Below, in pieces: positions 49,754 to 58,416 of a stretch of DNA of 64,000 nt. The position numbers and the translations under genes are program-made. Under the pieces are notes generated by a model. That model ran no database searches. It saw only the letters and a list, made by a program, of their open reading frames with translations, and was not told where the DNA came from. This DNA comes from Candidatus Manganitrophaceae bacterium. GTDB taxonomy: Bacteria; Nitrospirota; Nitrospiria; SBBL01; Manganitrophaceae. The stretch spans positions 62,001-126,000 of the forward strand of contig JACQEZ010000009.1 of assembly GCA_016200325.1 (NCBI GenBank), written 5' to 3'. Every line of letters begins with the position of its first letter. The stretch's first letter is position 1.

Positions 49754-49780
49754 AAGCCTGGGGAAATCCTCCTCAGGCTT
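49754..49780 (-). terminator. Intrinsic terminator
   Basis: AAGCCTG pairs with CAGGCTT around a 13-nt loop that can pair further. The minus strand follows with TTTTAGTTTTTG. Together with the hairpin at 49613 it insulates the backbone from the decayed toxin region. Confidence 0.68.
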
Positions 49781-49836
49781 CTTCCAATCCTATTGACGTC
49801 TTCTTAGGAAACATCTATCGAGGTTTTAAATCATGG

Positions 49837-50057
49837 CTAACCCCGCTTTCTAATTCTAATCCTTCCTGGATCGATAATCACCAGACTCCCTCTAAAGTCT
49901 GCCTTTGTAAGCTCCCAAACCGAGGTCACCCGTATGAGCGCAGCCTGACTTTCTTGACTGAATCGATATATTTTGTTCATCATCCGCACCCCGAAGGCCA
50001 TGATCACGGATATCTTTCACTTCGTTATCGCAATCTCTCAGAACTTTATTTGTCATG
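49837..50057 (-). pseudogene. Decayed DUF5615-like (PIN-like) gene remnant
   Basis: From an ATG at 50057, one frame gives KDIRDHGLRGADDE, the next gives IYRFSQESQAALI, and the first frame again gives TGDLGLGAY. In the DUF5615 PIN-like family as I know it these pieces occur in this order in one protein. At least two frameshifts would be needed. The remaining sequence to 49837 is open in one frame only. No partner antitoxin of this pair is intact, though a short stretch just upstream (LTPEEILAVLDD) looks coding-like. Confidence 0.42.
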
Positions 50058-50134
50058 TCAATTCACCGCCCTGATCTCTTCGCTGGAGAGGGGCTTTGCC
50101 GCGTCGTCGAGTACCGCCAGTATCTCCTCGGGGG

Positions 50135-50317
50135 TTAGGAACGTTTGGAACCGGCGGTCCGCTTAGAGATCTTCAAAAACCGCGCTAACTCATCGTCTTT
50201 CATGATCTCGTCATGAATGAGCCGGCTCTCCTCGGCGGGGGACAAACCTTTCAACCGTCTTTGTTGCCGTTCCTGGATTTCATGTTTCATAGCAACAGCG
50301 TCAAACTTCTTCTTCAT
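50135..50317 (-). CDS. Small partner of the PIN-domain gene
   Basis: A 60-residue charged, helical protein (MKKKFDAVAMKHEIQERQQRRLKGLSPAEE, start 50317). Small genes beginning M-K-K-K-F-D-x-V-x-M-K are typical downstream partners of PIN-domain toxins of this class, and the start overlaps the PIN gene stop by 4 bp. It may be the antitoxin or an accessory protein. Confidence 0.62.
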   Translation of the reverse strand: MKKKFDAVAMKHEIQERQQRRLKGLSPAEESRLIHDEIMKDDELARFLKISKRTAGSKRS

Positions 50318-50783
50318 GGTTCGATCACCTCCTTCGGTGAATAGATTTCAATCATCCGATATCCTTTGAGCAAGTTTATCGCATTAAATCCGCGGATCTT
50401 TTCGTAATGAACGATATGCTTGAAATTCCAACTCACGATGAGATCTACATCCGCCACACTCGCCGAAGCCACATGCGCCGCGTCACGGATCGATGCCTCA
50501 CCTAAAACTCCCGCTTTAATATAAGCATCTCGCAGCGCAGCGATTTCTTCTGCGCCTTCAATGATCTCGACTGATTCTGTACGCAATGCGGTCAGTACTC
50601 CTCTTACTTCCTTGGGGGCTTCTTTTAATTCAAATAACGTCGTTTCAGAGATTACGAGCAAGAACTTTCCTGACTTCACCTCAGCAAAGAATTGATTACT
50701 CTCCGCTGAAAACTCATCATCGAAACAACCACGAAGACAGAAGTATCAGCATAGACCCGAAGTTGCTTTACGAGAAAGTCCAT
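50314..50783 (-). pseudogene. PIN-domain toxin gene with N-terminal frameshift
   Basis: The 3' part (121 codons from 50679) encodes most of a PIN domain: LVISETTLFELKEAP, VLGEASIRDAAHVASASVADVDLIVSWNFKHIVHYEKI and YSPKEVI. The missing start is upstream in another frame: from the ATG at 50783, KQLRVYADTSVF, then after a one-base slip near 50730 GCFDDEFSAESNQFFAEVKSGKFLL. One extra G would restore the whole protein, including the first catalytic Asp in YADTSVF. So it is a VapC-like toxin that is now inactive, unless the base is a sequencing error. Confidence 0.75.
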
Positions 50784-50912
50784 CTATTATCCCCCATTTA
50801 TAGACCATATCAAACCCCATCTTGAACGTCAACGTCACTGATCGGAGTAAAACGAATCTCAGAAGGGTATACCAATAACTCATGGAACACGAGAAACCAG
50901 TCTTCGCATTTC

Positions 50913-51179
50913 TTAGTTCCAACAGACCCCGTTCAACGGATCCGACCCCTGCAAATGCGACTGGAGGATGAGTATCTTCACGGTCAAAGAATCGAAACGC
51001 TTCACCGCTTCTTTGAGCCCTCGGCAACTGAGACAGACCTCGAATAAGTCATTCAGGACCGACGGTTCTCCCGGTCTGATCCTCCGCCGATGACCGCACT
51101 GATTCATACACAACTGCGAACCTCGACATTGCGTGCACCAATGTCGATGCAAAGTGGCCCATACTCCTTCTCTCTTCAA
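50913..51179 (-). CDS. Cys-rich small protein with TTG start
   Basis: An 88-residue protein. It contains HWCTQCRGSQLCMNQCGHRRRI and FEVCLSCRG, giving three Cys pairs suited to zinc binding, followed by a helical tail. The TTG at 51179 has AGGAGG about 8 nt upstream; the open frame further upstream lacks coding character. Not recognised. Confidence 0.5.
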   Translation of the reverse strand: MKREGVWATLHRHWCTQCRGSQLCMNQCGHRRRIRPGEPSVLNDLFEVCLSCRGLKEAVKRFDSLTVKILILQSHLQGSDPLNGVCWN

Positions 51180-52517
51180 TAATCGTTCCCTCCTATTTGA
51201 ACGGTTAATGATACACAAATCCAATATTCTAACGTACGCGGCCGGAAGACGAACTGTATCCAAATGCCTTCGACCTGATCGCATCATGTGAGTTCGGTCT
51301 TACAAGAACAGCGAACAGACTGATTGAACCCCAATTAAAAGTAGAAGCGATCCGACGGAATAGTAGCGGTTGATCGCATAGCCAGGTGGCAAGTCGTGTT
51401 CTGATTGAGGACCCAAAAGGCTTCTGAAAGATACAAGCGTTCCTCAATTAAGATGAGGATCGCGCAAAACTTAACCGGCATACTGCGCCATCGGAGGAGG
51501 GGCCGAGCTCACCATGGTCAACGCGAAGGTGTGCCAGGAAACGGAATCTTAGGCCGGAAGGGACAAAGATGGAGCGCGAAGTGGGACCAACGTCGTCGCA
51601 AATCTGCGTTGGTTCGGAGCTGCTGATCTACCAATTGGTAACGTGGGCGATGACAAGTCAAAACCGTTTAGGGCATGATTTAGCGTTTGGTGAAACCGTC
51701 GTAAGAGGTCTCGATTGACCGGAAGGACGCTGTTCGTGACAGATTTAAGCGGGGATTAGGCGCGGAAACAACGATGCGTCGAGCGTGAGATTGACACCGG
51801 ATGACTCTTAAAAGAAGCGATCTGAGGATTTGAACGAAGCTGATAGGCGCCGTCATTCATGAGAAACTGCTGAGGAGATATTAAGAGCGTCGGTTGCAAC
51901 GGCCGCATTAATTGTTAATGCGGCAACCTACGAAACCCTTAATCTTAAAAGATCGAAAATGACTCGGTATCAGTGGGCGATGCGGATAAGAATGGATGAT
52001 AATACAGGAGCTTATATGCAAATGGCGGGAAGATTAGAAGTAGACGCAAAAAAACCCTTCCGCCTTTTTCTTTTTTTAGAAAAACCCGGAAAGGTCAAAC
52101 GACTTGATATTTTGGACTTTCGTCCCAGGCACCCACGATTTGGGCATTGCAAAAAATCTTTATGATTCGAAAAATATCATAAATCAAAAATCGAGTCAAG
52201 AAAAAAACATTTTCGGATCAAGAAAACTATCATAAATATACCACCCCGGCGATAAACAAAAGAGGCGCGCCAACACAGTTAAAGAGATAAAAAGGGTAGT
52301 ACCTCCAAGTTCGCTAAATAAAACATCGACATGAATCATATCGTGGCAACATGTATGCAACATATATAGCTACGTGACCAGCGACGCCCTCTGAAACAGC
52401 TTTCGCAACAAGAAATTACTTTTTTAAGAAAAAATTAAAAGAAACACAAAAAGATTGAACCGTTCCTGAAAAATGGGGTTTTGTGATTTGGCGAAAGAAA
52501 GAATATCGGGTGGGCTT
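51180..52517. other. 1.3-kb stretch without a convincing gene
   Basis: No frame has good coding character or a ribosome site. 51.45-51.9 kb is purine-rich and contains many short stem-loop pieces with GNRA-like loops. A strong hairpin lies at 51892-51928 (10-bp GCCGCATTAA/TTAATGCGGC plus GGTT/AACC). From 52146 to 52260 it is A/T-rich with repeats of ATCATAAAT and TCAAGAAAA. It may be a decayed region, an origin-like segment, or encode a structured RNA. I see no iterons or DnaA-box cluster. Confidence 0.4.
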
Positions 52518-52994
52518 TTAAAAGTTCTCGCTATGTTTTTTAGCGCTGCGATCTTCTTCAATACAGCTTGTCCTTTGACACACTCTTCGCTCGTCGAAGG
52601 TAACAAAAGGATCGCGGCAGATTCGGCATTGCCTTACTTTCCAGTTTCCTTCTTCACCCTCGGTCTCAAGAAATTGCAAGACTGTAACAGGCGTGTAATT
52701 GAATATTCCGCTGATCGTATAGATGTCAATCTCCGCCTCGAGTAATAGTTCCAGGATTATCCCTTTGTGAGCATTGTGAACCTTAAGCTTTCTAGGAACA
52801 CGGGTATAAGGGACTTTTATCCATTTCTGTCTGAGATATTTGGGCGAAATATTTACGATTGGTTGAACCTGTTTGCATGTCATCCCAGCTTTCTTGGCAA
52901 GTGAAATGAATCGATCCCTTTGATCCGAAGATAGGCCGGGATGAGCGTTTAATCTCTGTTCACTTGAGGAAAGAAGACCATTGTTACGCGCCAA
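52518..52994 (-). CDS. Unknown HTH-like protein with Cys cluster
   Basis: A 158-residue protein. A helix-turn-helix-like part (RFISLAKKAGMTCKQVQPIVNISPKYLRQKW) and a second helical part (ILELLLEAEIDIYTISGIFNYTPVTVLQFL) precede a C-terminal Cys cluster CRICRDPFVTFDERRVCQRTSC. The start is TTG at 52994 with GGGGGTAG in front, inside the end of the previous gene, so they are translationally coupled. It is probably a regulator. Not recognised by family. Confidence 0.6.
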   Translation of the reverse strand: MARNNGLLSSSEQRLNAHPGLSSDQRDRFISLAKKAGMTCKQVQPIVNISPKYLRQKWIKVPYTRVPRKLKVHNAHKGIILELLLEAEIDIYTISGIFNYTPVTVLQFLETEGEEGNWKVRQCRICRDPFVTFDERRVCQRTSCIEEDRSAKKHSENF

Positions 52995-53535
52995 AAGTTC
53001 TACCCCCAGGCAATTGAACTTTCAATTTTACGATCTGAATCATTAGCGCCCGGATAACGCTTTCTTTTTCCGCGACAAGCTGACGCAGCTTGCTTGTCTC
53101 ACTGCGTCGCTCGGGGGACACTCTTAACATTGTCTTATGGCGGCGCTCGGAATGAGAGTGGACCTGTTTGGTGGTCTGATTACCAGGACAAAGTAGGTGT
53201 CGAAGCTCCATGTCCACCAGAACGATCTCCTCCGGAGTGGTAGGCACGGAAGGCGGTAGTTCTTCTCTTAATTTAGATAGGCGCTGAAGCTCGTTCATCG
53301 TATAACCCGTGTACGGCTGAAGCATTGAAAGCAAATCGGGATACTGCGAAAATGTTCGGATGGAGCTGATTAGTTCGATATTTTTATCGATACATTGTGC
53401 AACCGTGAGGTAATAGTGCGTTAAAAATTCCTCTCTTCGGGTTTGTGATAACGATAGAATACCTTTTAATATGAGCTGCTGAATTTTTCCATTTTTTTTT
53501 CCTTCATTGAGCATTTGAATCACATGTTCTTGCAT
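52984..53535 (-). CDS. Unknown partner of the Cys-cluster regulator
   Basis: A 183-residue, mainly helical protein, not recognised (LILKGILSLSQTRREEFLTHYYLTVAQCIDKNIELISSIRTF ... VDMELRHLLCPGNQTTKQVHSHSERRHK). It ends with a coiled-coil-like segment (KLRQLVAEKESVIRALMIQIVKLKVQL). It overlaps the next gene by 11 bp. The pairing of two small coupled genes suggests a heteromeric regulator. Confidence 0.6.
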   Translation of the reverse strand: MQEHVIQMLNEGKKNGKIQQLILKGILSLSQTRREEFLTHYYLTVAQCIDKNIELISSIRTFSQYPDLLSMLQPYTGYTMNELQRLSKLREELPPSVPTTPEEIVLVDMELRHLLCPGNQTTKQVHSHSERRHKTMLRVSPERRSETSKLRQLVAEKESVIRALMIQIVKLKVQLPGGRTFGA

Positions 53536-53592
53536 GATTCGCCTCTTTTATTTCGATGGTTACGGTCATCTTTGGATTTAGATCAAGCCGCT

Positions 53593-54462
53593 TTACCCAT
53601 TATTGGCGTTTAAGAGACGCGAGTTCTTGCATACAACATAGGTTGAAATCATAGCGAGATCAAAGTCGGAATCGCCGTTATTGTCGTCAGTGGCGTCTTT
53701 TAGACATGCCAACACTTCATCGTCCTTCGATAACCACTCTACCGGTAGAGGATCCCCTTTCAAAAGGGTTTGAACTGTGTCGTCCAGGTCAACACCATCG
53801 GAAATGAAGATTGCCTCGATTCCCTGTTTCAAAAATGCGGGTAATGATTCTCTTGATACTCGCTGGATTAGGACTCCGTTGGCGCTCTTCCGGTGATTGG
53901 AACTAACACTTTCCAGCGCCGGCTTAACAAAATAGGCCTCCTCGGATAGCAGAACTTCGGCCGAAGTGACGCTGTGGCCTGGGATTTGTTCCGGATGCTC
54001 TAAAATGGTGACCTGTCCTCTATTGATCCATTCTTTAAGCTGCGCCTCACTCCCTGAGGCGCAGGCCGATGCCAAGGAGGAGAGAGTAATCTCGGGATCG
54101 AGTACAACAAAATAGAGGTGAATTTTGTCGGCGTATCTAAAAATTCGAGATAGCTCGACGACGTCGATCGCTTCTCTGAATCGATCTTTTCCCAGGAGGA
54201 TAGTATCGGATCCGAATACGCGATCCAGGGCCTGCTCCAAATCCATGGCAACATAAGTCGCTCCTTCATATCTATAGGCGCCGCCGTTTTCGTCTAAATT
54301 CAGATAACATCTCGTAAAAATATGTTTGTACAAAAAGATCCATCGTTCAGAGATCTGTTTCTTCCCCATAAACATAAAGTCGGGAAGATATCTCTCTCCG
54401 ACGACCAGTTCCAGCGGCCGCCACATCGTTTGATCAATCCTTTCAGGTTCACTTGGTAACAT
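53593..54462 (-). CDS. Unknown 289-residue protein
   Basis: Not recognised. The N-terminal half is beta-rich (LELVVGERYLPDFMFMGKKQISERWIFLYKHIFTRCYLN). The middle has VELSRIFRYADKIHLYFVVLDPEITLSSLASACASGSEAQLKEWINRG, and the C-terminal part VLIQRVSRESLPAFLKQGIEAIFISDG. The ATG at 54462 has GGAG 6 nt upstream. It lies between the coupled regulator pair and the atypical NtrC-family gene and could be their target or effector. Confidence 0.6.
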   Translation of the reverse strand: MLPSEPERIDQTMWRPLELVVGERYLPDFMFMGKKQISERWIFLYKHIFTRCYLNLDENGGAYRYEGATYVAMDLEQALDRVFGSDTILLGKDRFREAIDVVELSRIFRYADKIHLYFVVLDPEITLSSLASACASGSEAQLKEWINRGQVTILEHPEQIPGHSVTSAEVLLSEEAYFVKPALESVSSNHRKSANGVLIQRVSRESLPAFLKQGIEAIFISDGVDLDDTVQTLLKGDPLPVEWLSKDDEVLACLKDATDDNNGDSDFDLAMISTYVVCKNSRLLNANNG

Positions 54463-54546
54463 TGACCTCTCCAAAATAAATATTAGAATACTCTTGCCAT
54501 TTGGCGGTTCAACTTATTCCGGAATCTTCGACCCCACTGTTTTCCA

Positions 54547-55920
54547 TCAAGAAGGGAGTTCCGTTCCGCTCCGCTCCTTTCGCAAACCATGTTTCTTCAT
54601 TTCCCGAATCAATCCCGACCTACTGATGTGGAGCTTTTTAGCGGCCTGCGATTGATTCCATCCCGACTGATCGAGCGCCTTTTCAAGAAGTTCTTTTTCG
54701 TAGTCACTCACTTTGCGCCGAAGATCTCCTGATTCGGGAGGCGTTAAACATACGTCAAAATGACGAGGCGCCAGGTACCGTGATCGGTGAGTGGTGAGGG
54801 TCCGCTGAAGTGTCTGGAAAAGTTCTCGGACGTTTCCGGGCCAGTCATATTTTATGAGTTTGTCCATGGCTTCCGGAAGAACCTCAACCTTGAAACCAAC
54901 GCGAGACTCATGCTGTTTCAAATAATAGCGGACGAGCAATGGAATATCTTCTTGCCGTTGTTTAAGGTCTGGGAGGACTATTCTGACCGCGTTGAGACGA
55001 AAATAGAGATCTTCTCGGAATTGCCCTGATCCAATGGCATTGTCCAGATTGAGATTCGTTGTAGCCACAACTTGCGCGTGAAGGGGTATTGGTTTCTCAG
55101 CTCCCAGCGGCCGGAATTCCCTTTCTTGCAGGACACGTAATAGAGACGCCTGAAGGTCTACCGGCATATTCCCGACCTCATCAAGCAAAAGTGTGCCGGC
55201 GCCGGCCGTTTCTAATTGACCAACAAGCTTCTCTTTATTGTGCATACCAGGATAGTTCTCTCTCACACCAAAAAGTTCACTTTCCAGAAGCGATTTCTGG
55301 ATACATCCGCAATCGATCGATACAAAAGGCAGCCGCCCACTTTTACCGGCATGAATGGCTTTGGCGATCAGCTCTTTTCCAGTCCCGCTCCCTCCGAGAA
55401 CGAGGACAGAAGACTTATCGTCGGCCACCTTCTGAATAAGCCTGTATATTGGGAGCATCGTTTGTGATTTCCCGACGATCATTTGGTCCGGTCCGAACAA
55501 TAGACCGCCATTGGCCGCGACGTTAGCGGTGAGGCGGACTTCTGTCTCTACCCGTTTTATTACTTGAGGTATGTAGGCTTCGATCTGATCTTGTGAATTG
55601 TGATCCTTTACAAGGAAATCAATGGCTCCCAGATTAAGGGTACTATCAATCACTTTTGATTCATCTTCACTGCTGACCGCGATCAATACTAGGCCTGGTT
55701 TTTCTCTTAACGCTTCCTTAATAAATAAGAGGCCTTCTTCAGATTGTCCGTTAATCTTGATCTCAATAAAAATGATCGCCGGATTCCGTCTTTTTAAAAG
55801 GTACAACCCGGTCCTTCTCCCTGAGGCGATAATGGCCTCTTTGCCACAGAATTTTAGTACCTTTCGATACATGCTTGAGAAAACAGGATTCTCTTCAATG
55901 ACTAAAACCATATTATTCAT
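54547..55920 (-). CDS. Atypical NtrC-family protein lacking GAFTGA and receiver Asp
   Basis: A 457-residue protein laid out as receiver, AAA+ and Fis-type HTH. The receiver has Glu53 (FIEIKI) in place of the phosphorylated Asp and Glu-Glu-Asn instead of the acidic pair, so it is probably not phosphorylated. The AAA+ domain keeps Walker A (LGGSGTGKE) and Walker B (LLLDEVGN), but the loop that should read GAFTGA after ELFG reads VRENYPGMHN. It is therefore unlikely to engage sigma54 in the usual way. The C-terminus has the HTH (WNQSQAAKKLHISRSGLIREMKKHGL). The function is probably DNA-binding regulation with ATP. Confidence 0.85.
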   Translation of the reverse strand: MNNMVLVIEENPVFSSMYRKVLKFCGKEAIIASGRRTGLYLLKRRNPAIIFIEIKINGQSEEGLLFIKEALREKPGLVLIAVSSEDESKVIDSTLNLGAIDFLVKDHNSQDQIEAYIPQVIKRVETEVRLTANVAANGGLLFGPDQMIVGKSQTMLPIYRLIQKVADDKSSVLVLGGSGTGKELIAKAIHAGKSGRLPFVSIDCGCIQKSLLESELFGVRENYPGMHNKEKLVGQLETAGAGTLLLDEVGNMPVDLQASLLRVLQEREFRPLGAEKPIPLHAQVVATTNLNLDNAIGSGQFREDLYFRLNAVRIVLPDLKQRQEDIPLLVRYYLKQHESRVGFKVEVLPEAMDKLIKYDWPGNVRELFQTLQRTLTTHRSRYLAPRHFDVCLTPPESGDLRRKVSDYEKELLEKALDQSGWNQSQAAKKLHISRSGLIREMKKHGLRKERSGTELPS

Positions 55921-56412
55921 GAAAGGTTCTCTTATTGTCGAATTCGCGATCCCCGTGGTTGATCACGCCAATCAGTCTACTGCCACAAAAAGGGTCGAAA
56001 ATACTTCTCGTTTGTAACGAAAAATAATGAAAGATAGTCAAACATACATGGAGTACTCAACATCTGTTCGACATAATTTTTTGGATAAATGGATGATGAA
56101 TTCGCTCTCCTTTCCTAGCATTTTTAAACGGTATTCATTCTAGTAACTAAATTATTAACTCAGGATTAGGTGCTTCCAAAGACCTAACCCTAATACGATG
56201 GGCTAATTTTAGACCGATCACAACTCATTTACCGATCATCTGTTGGATTTTATATTACGAGCTTCTAACGTCGGTGAGTTTAGCAAACAAGGCCTGAATG
56301 ATCTCTTTCAGAGTACTCCGGCATACTGATTTTCCTAAGGAAGTAAGTATCCGCCAACACTAATTGAATTTTAAGGAGAGACGAATTCCCTGCCACAGGA
56401 ACCTTGCCTGAT
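55921..56412. other. 492-bp gap without a gene
   Basis: A/T-rich intergenic DNA upstream of the atypical NtrC-family gene and downstream of the receiver-like gene. I see no ORF with a ribosome site, no hairpin terminator of note and no -24/-12 sigma54 promoter. It probably contains the promoter for the gene at 54547-55920. Confidence 0.4.
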
Positions 56413-56799
56413 TTAAAGTTCTCTCCTTTCTCGAGGAGCGAGAACCCTTCTCACCGTTTCCTTTAATTCCGATCTTTCCAAAGGTTTTGAAATCAGGTCT
56501 CCAATTTCATCTCGCAATTTCATCTGGCGTGCAATCAGGAGCCGATCTTCCACCATTATTATTTTGACTCGCCCATTAATTGGGATCTGGCGAATCTCCT
56601 GGATACCGACCTCAGAGAACAAATCATCATCGATCAACAAAAGAGAGGCATGGGAAACCATCGTCATCACCTCATTCAAGGAAGTTGCAACGATAGTTTT
56701 GGTCTGAGATACTGAAAGCTCTTCCAGAATCGCCTCTATCATTTCTTCTATTGCAGTAGCAGTATGGATATCCGGATGTGCAATGAGTACGATATTCAT
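56413..56799 (-). CDS. Stand-alone receiver-like protein
   Basis: A 128-residue single-domain receiver-like protein (MNIVLIAHPDIHTATAIEEMI, then SLLLIDDDLF with an acidic cluster at the phospho-site, and the Lys region DLISKPLERSELKETVRRVL). The first acidic pair is missing, so it is divergent. The ATG at 56799 has GGGAG 6 nt upstream. It lies between two NtrC-family genes and might link their signalling. Confidence 0.68.
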   Translation of the reverse strand: MNIVLIAHPDIHTATAIEEMIEAILEELSVSQTKTIVATSLNEVMTMVSHASLLLIDDDLFSEVGIQEIRQIPINGRVKIIMVEDRLLIARQMKLRDEIGDLISKPLERSELKETVRRVLAPRERREL

Positions 56800-57036
56800 T
56801 GAGGACTCCCTTACCAGATTTTGGGCTATACATAGGTGGTATAGAGCAAAGGTCATACCAAATCTAAAAAACCACTGCTTGGAGTCGTGGGAACGTCGGC
56901 ACCCTCTATATTGCGACGGATTCATCAGAGAAAAGTTTTGGCAAATCAAATTTGATATAGAAATAGATCAGATTTGATCCGGGAAGGAGGAATATTTATT
57001 TTATCGGAAAAAAGATTTTGTATTTAGAGGACAAAC

Positions 57037-58416
57037 TTATTTCAAAAGACCCAATGCCCTTAATTTCTTCACGAGATGTGTGCGGTGCAGGCCTAATCGT
57101 CTTGCCACTTCATTCTTATTTCCATTAGATTCCTTGAATACCGTCGTAAGTATCTTCTTTTCACATTCAGCTATCTTATCGTGATACGACCCAGATCCTC
57201 GATGGCAAGTACAGTTATTCGTTGAAGTTAGGTCCTCTTCCACGGTTAGTTGAAGATGTTTTGCTCTGATGAGACGGCCATCGCAGAGGGCCGTGGCCCG
57301 ATCGATCACGTTTCGAAGCTCCCGGATATTTCCCGGCCAGTCATAGGCTATCAAGGCATTCTGTGCTTCATCTGTCACCGTATACAGTTCATTGGACTTT
57401 GTTTTTAGAGCGACCTCGGTTAGAAAATACTTCGTTAAATCCAGAATGTCCTGTTTCCGATCACGCAATGGTGGAAGCATGATTTTCATCACATTCAGCC
57501 GGTAAAATAAGTCTTTCCGGAATCCCCCAGTTTTTACATCTTCCAATAAATCCCGGTTGGTGGCTGCAAGGATTCGCACATTCGACTGCCGATTCTTGTT
57601 GCTTCCCAGACGCTCGTATTCGCCTGTCTCCAGGAAGCGGAGCAGTTTTGCCTGTATGATTGGCGGGGCATCTCCAATTTCATCGAAAAAAAGAGTGCCC
57701 CCGTGCGCCAACTCAACTTTTCCCAATTTCTGGTGACTTGCTCCGGTAAAAGCCCCTCGCTCGTGCCCGAAGAGTTCCGACTCAGCGAGTTCTGCAGTCA
57801 AGTTCGTACAGCTAATCGCCAAAAAGGGTCCACCAGCCCTCCCGCTCTGAGCATGAATAAATCGTGCTAGGACCTCCTTCCCCGTACCAGTCTCTCCGAG
57901 AATTAACACTCTCCGGTCTGTGTTGGCTAGCTGCCTTGCCATATCAAGACAGTCGACAATTTCTTTGCTCCTTCCGACAACGGGTATCTCCTCTTTCTGG
58001 GCGGCTTTAAGAACGACTGTTTCCCGTTTCAGGCCGTGGTGCTGGCATGCCTTTACAACGCGAATTTCCAAATCTTCGATCGAGCAATGCTTTGGCACAA
58101 AATCCCACGCGCCTTTTTTCATCGCCTCGACGGTCTTATCAATAGTCGCGTGACCCGTTAAGACGATTACCTCTGGGGCTTCGTCGAAAGTCTTTATCTG
58201 CTCCAGCATCTCAAGGCCATTCCCATCCTGCAACTGAATATCCAAAAGGACCAGATCAACCTCGTGCGTTTTTAAGACCTCTTTTGTATCTGCACAAGAA
58301 TCGGCCTCAAGCACGCGGTATCCGGCTGCTACGAAGCGGTCTTTGAGACCGAGTCGAAATTCTTCGTCATCATCAACGATAAGGATTCGGCCAAAGCGTT
58401 TGCTCTCTTCAGGCAT
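57037..58416 (-). CDS. NtrC-family sigma54 response regulator
   Basis: A 459-residue activator with a full set of motifs. The receiver has VDDDEE and LLDIQL (phospho-Asp), with GAWDFVPK. The AAA+ domain has LGETGTGKE, ELFGHERGAFTGAS and FFDEIGD. The C-terminus has a Fis-type HTH (GNKNEVARRLGLHRTHLVKKLRAL). The ATG at 58416 overlaps the kinase stop by 8 bp and has AGGAA ahead, so kinase and regulator are coupled. It should activate a sigma54 promoter in response to the kinase at 58409-59953. Confidence 0.94.
   Translation of the reverse strand: MPEESKRFGRILIVDDDEEFRLGLKDRFVAAGYRVLEADSCADTKEVLKTHEVDLVLLDIQLQDGNGLEMLEQIKTFDEAPEVIVLTGHATIDKTVEAMKKGAWDFVPKHCSIEDLEIRVVKACQHHGLKRETVVLKAAQKEEIPVVGRSKEIVDCLDMARQLANTDRRVLILGETGTGKEVLARFIHAQSGRAGGPFLAISCTNLTAELAESELFGHERGAFTGASHQKLGKVELAHGGTLFFDEIGDAPPIIQAKLLRFLETGEYERLGSNKNRQSNVRILAATNRDLLEDVKTGGFRKDLFYRLNVMKIMLPPLRDRKQDILDLTKYFLTEVALKTKSNELYTVTDEAQNALIAYDWPGNIRELRNVIDRATALCDGRLIRAKHLQLTVEEDLTSTNNCTCHRGSGSYHDKIAECEKKILTTVFKESNGNKNEVARRLGLHRTHLVKKLRALGLLK

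Noticed and set aside
49558-50166. A 202-codon plus-strand frame
   Set aside because: It runs through two terminator hairpins and antisense to the toxin remnants, has no ribosome site and shows no recognisable domain.
50746-51027. A 93-codon minus-strand frame beside the PIN gene
   Set aside because: No ribosome site and no family motif. It overlaps the Cys-rich protein frame at 50913-51179, which has better features.
51959-52165. A 68-codon plus-strand frame in the gene-free region
   Set aside because: No clear ribosome site, low-complexity Phe/Leu/Lys content from an A/T-rich tract, and no recognisable domain.
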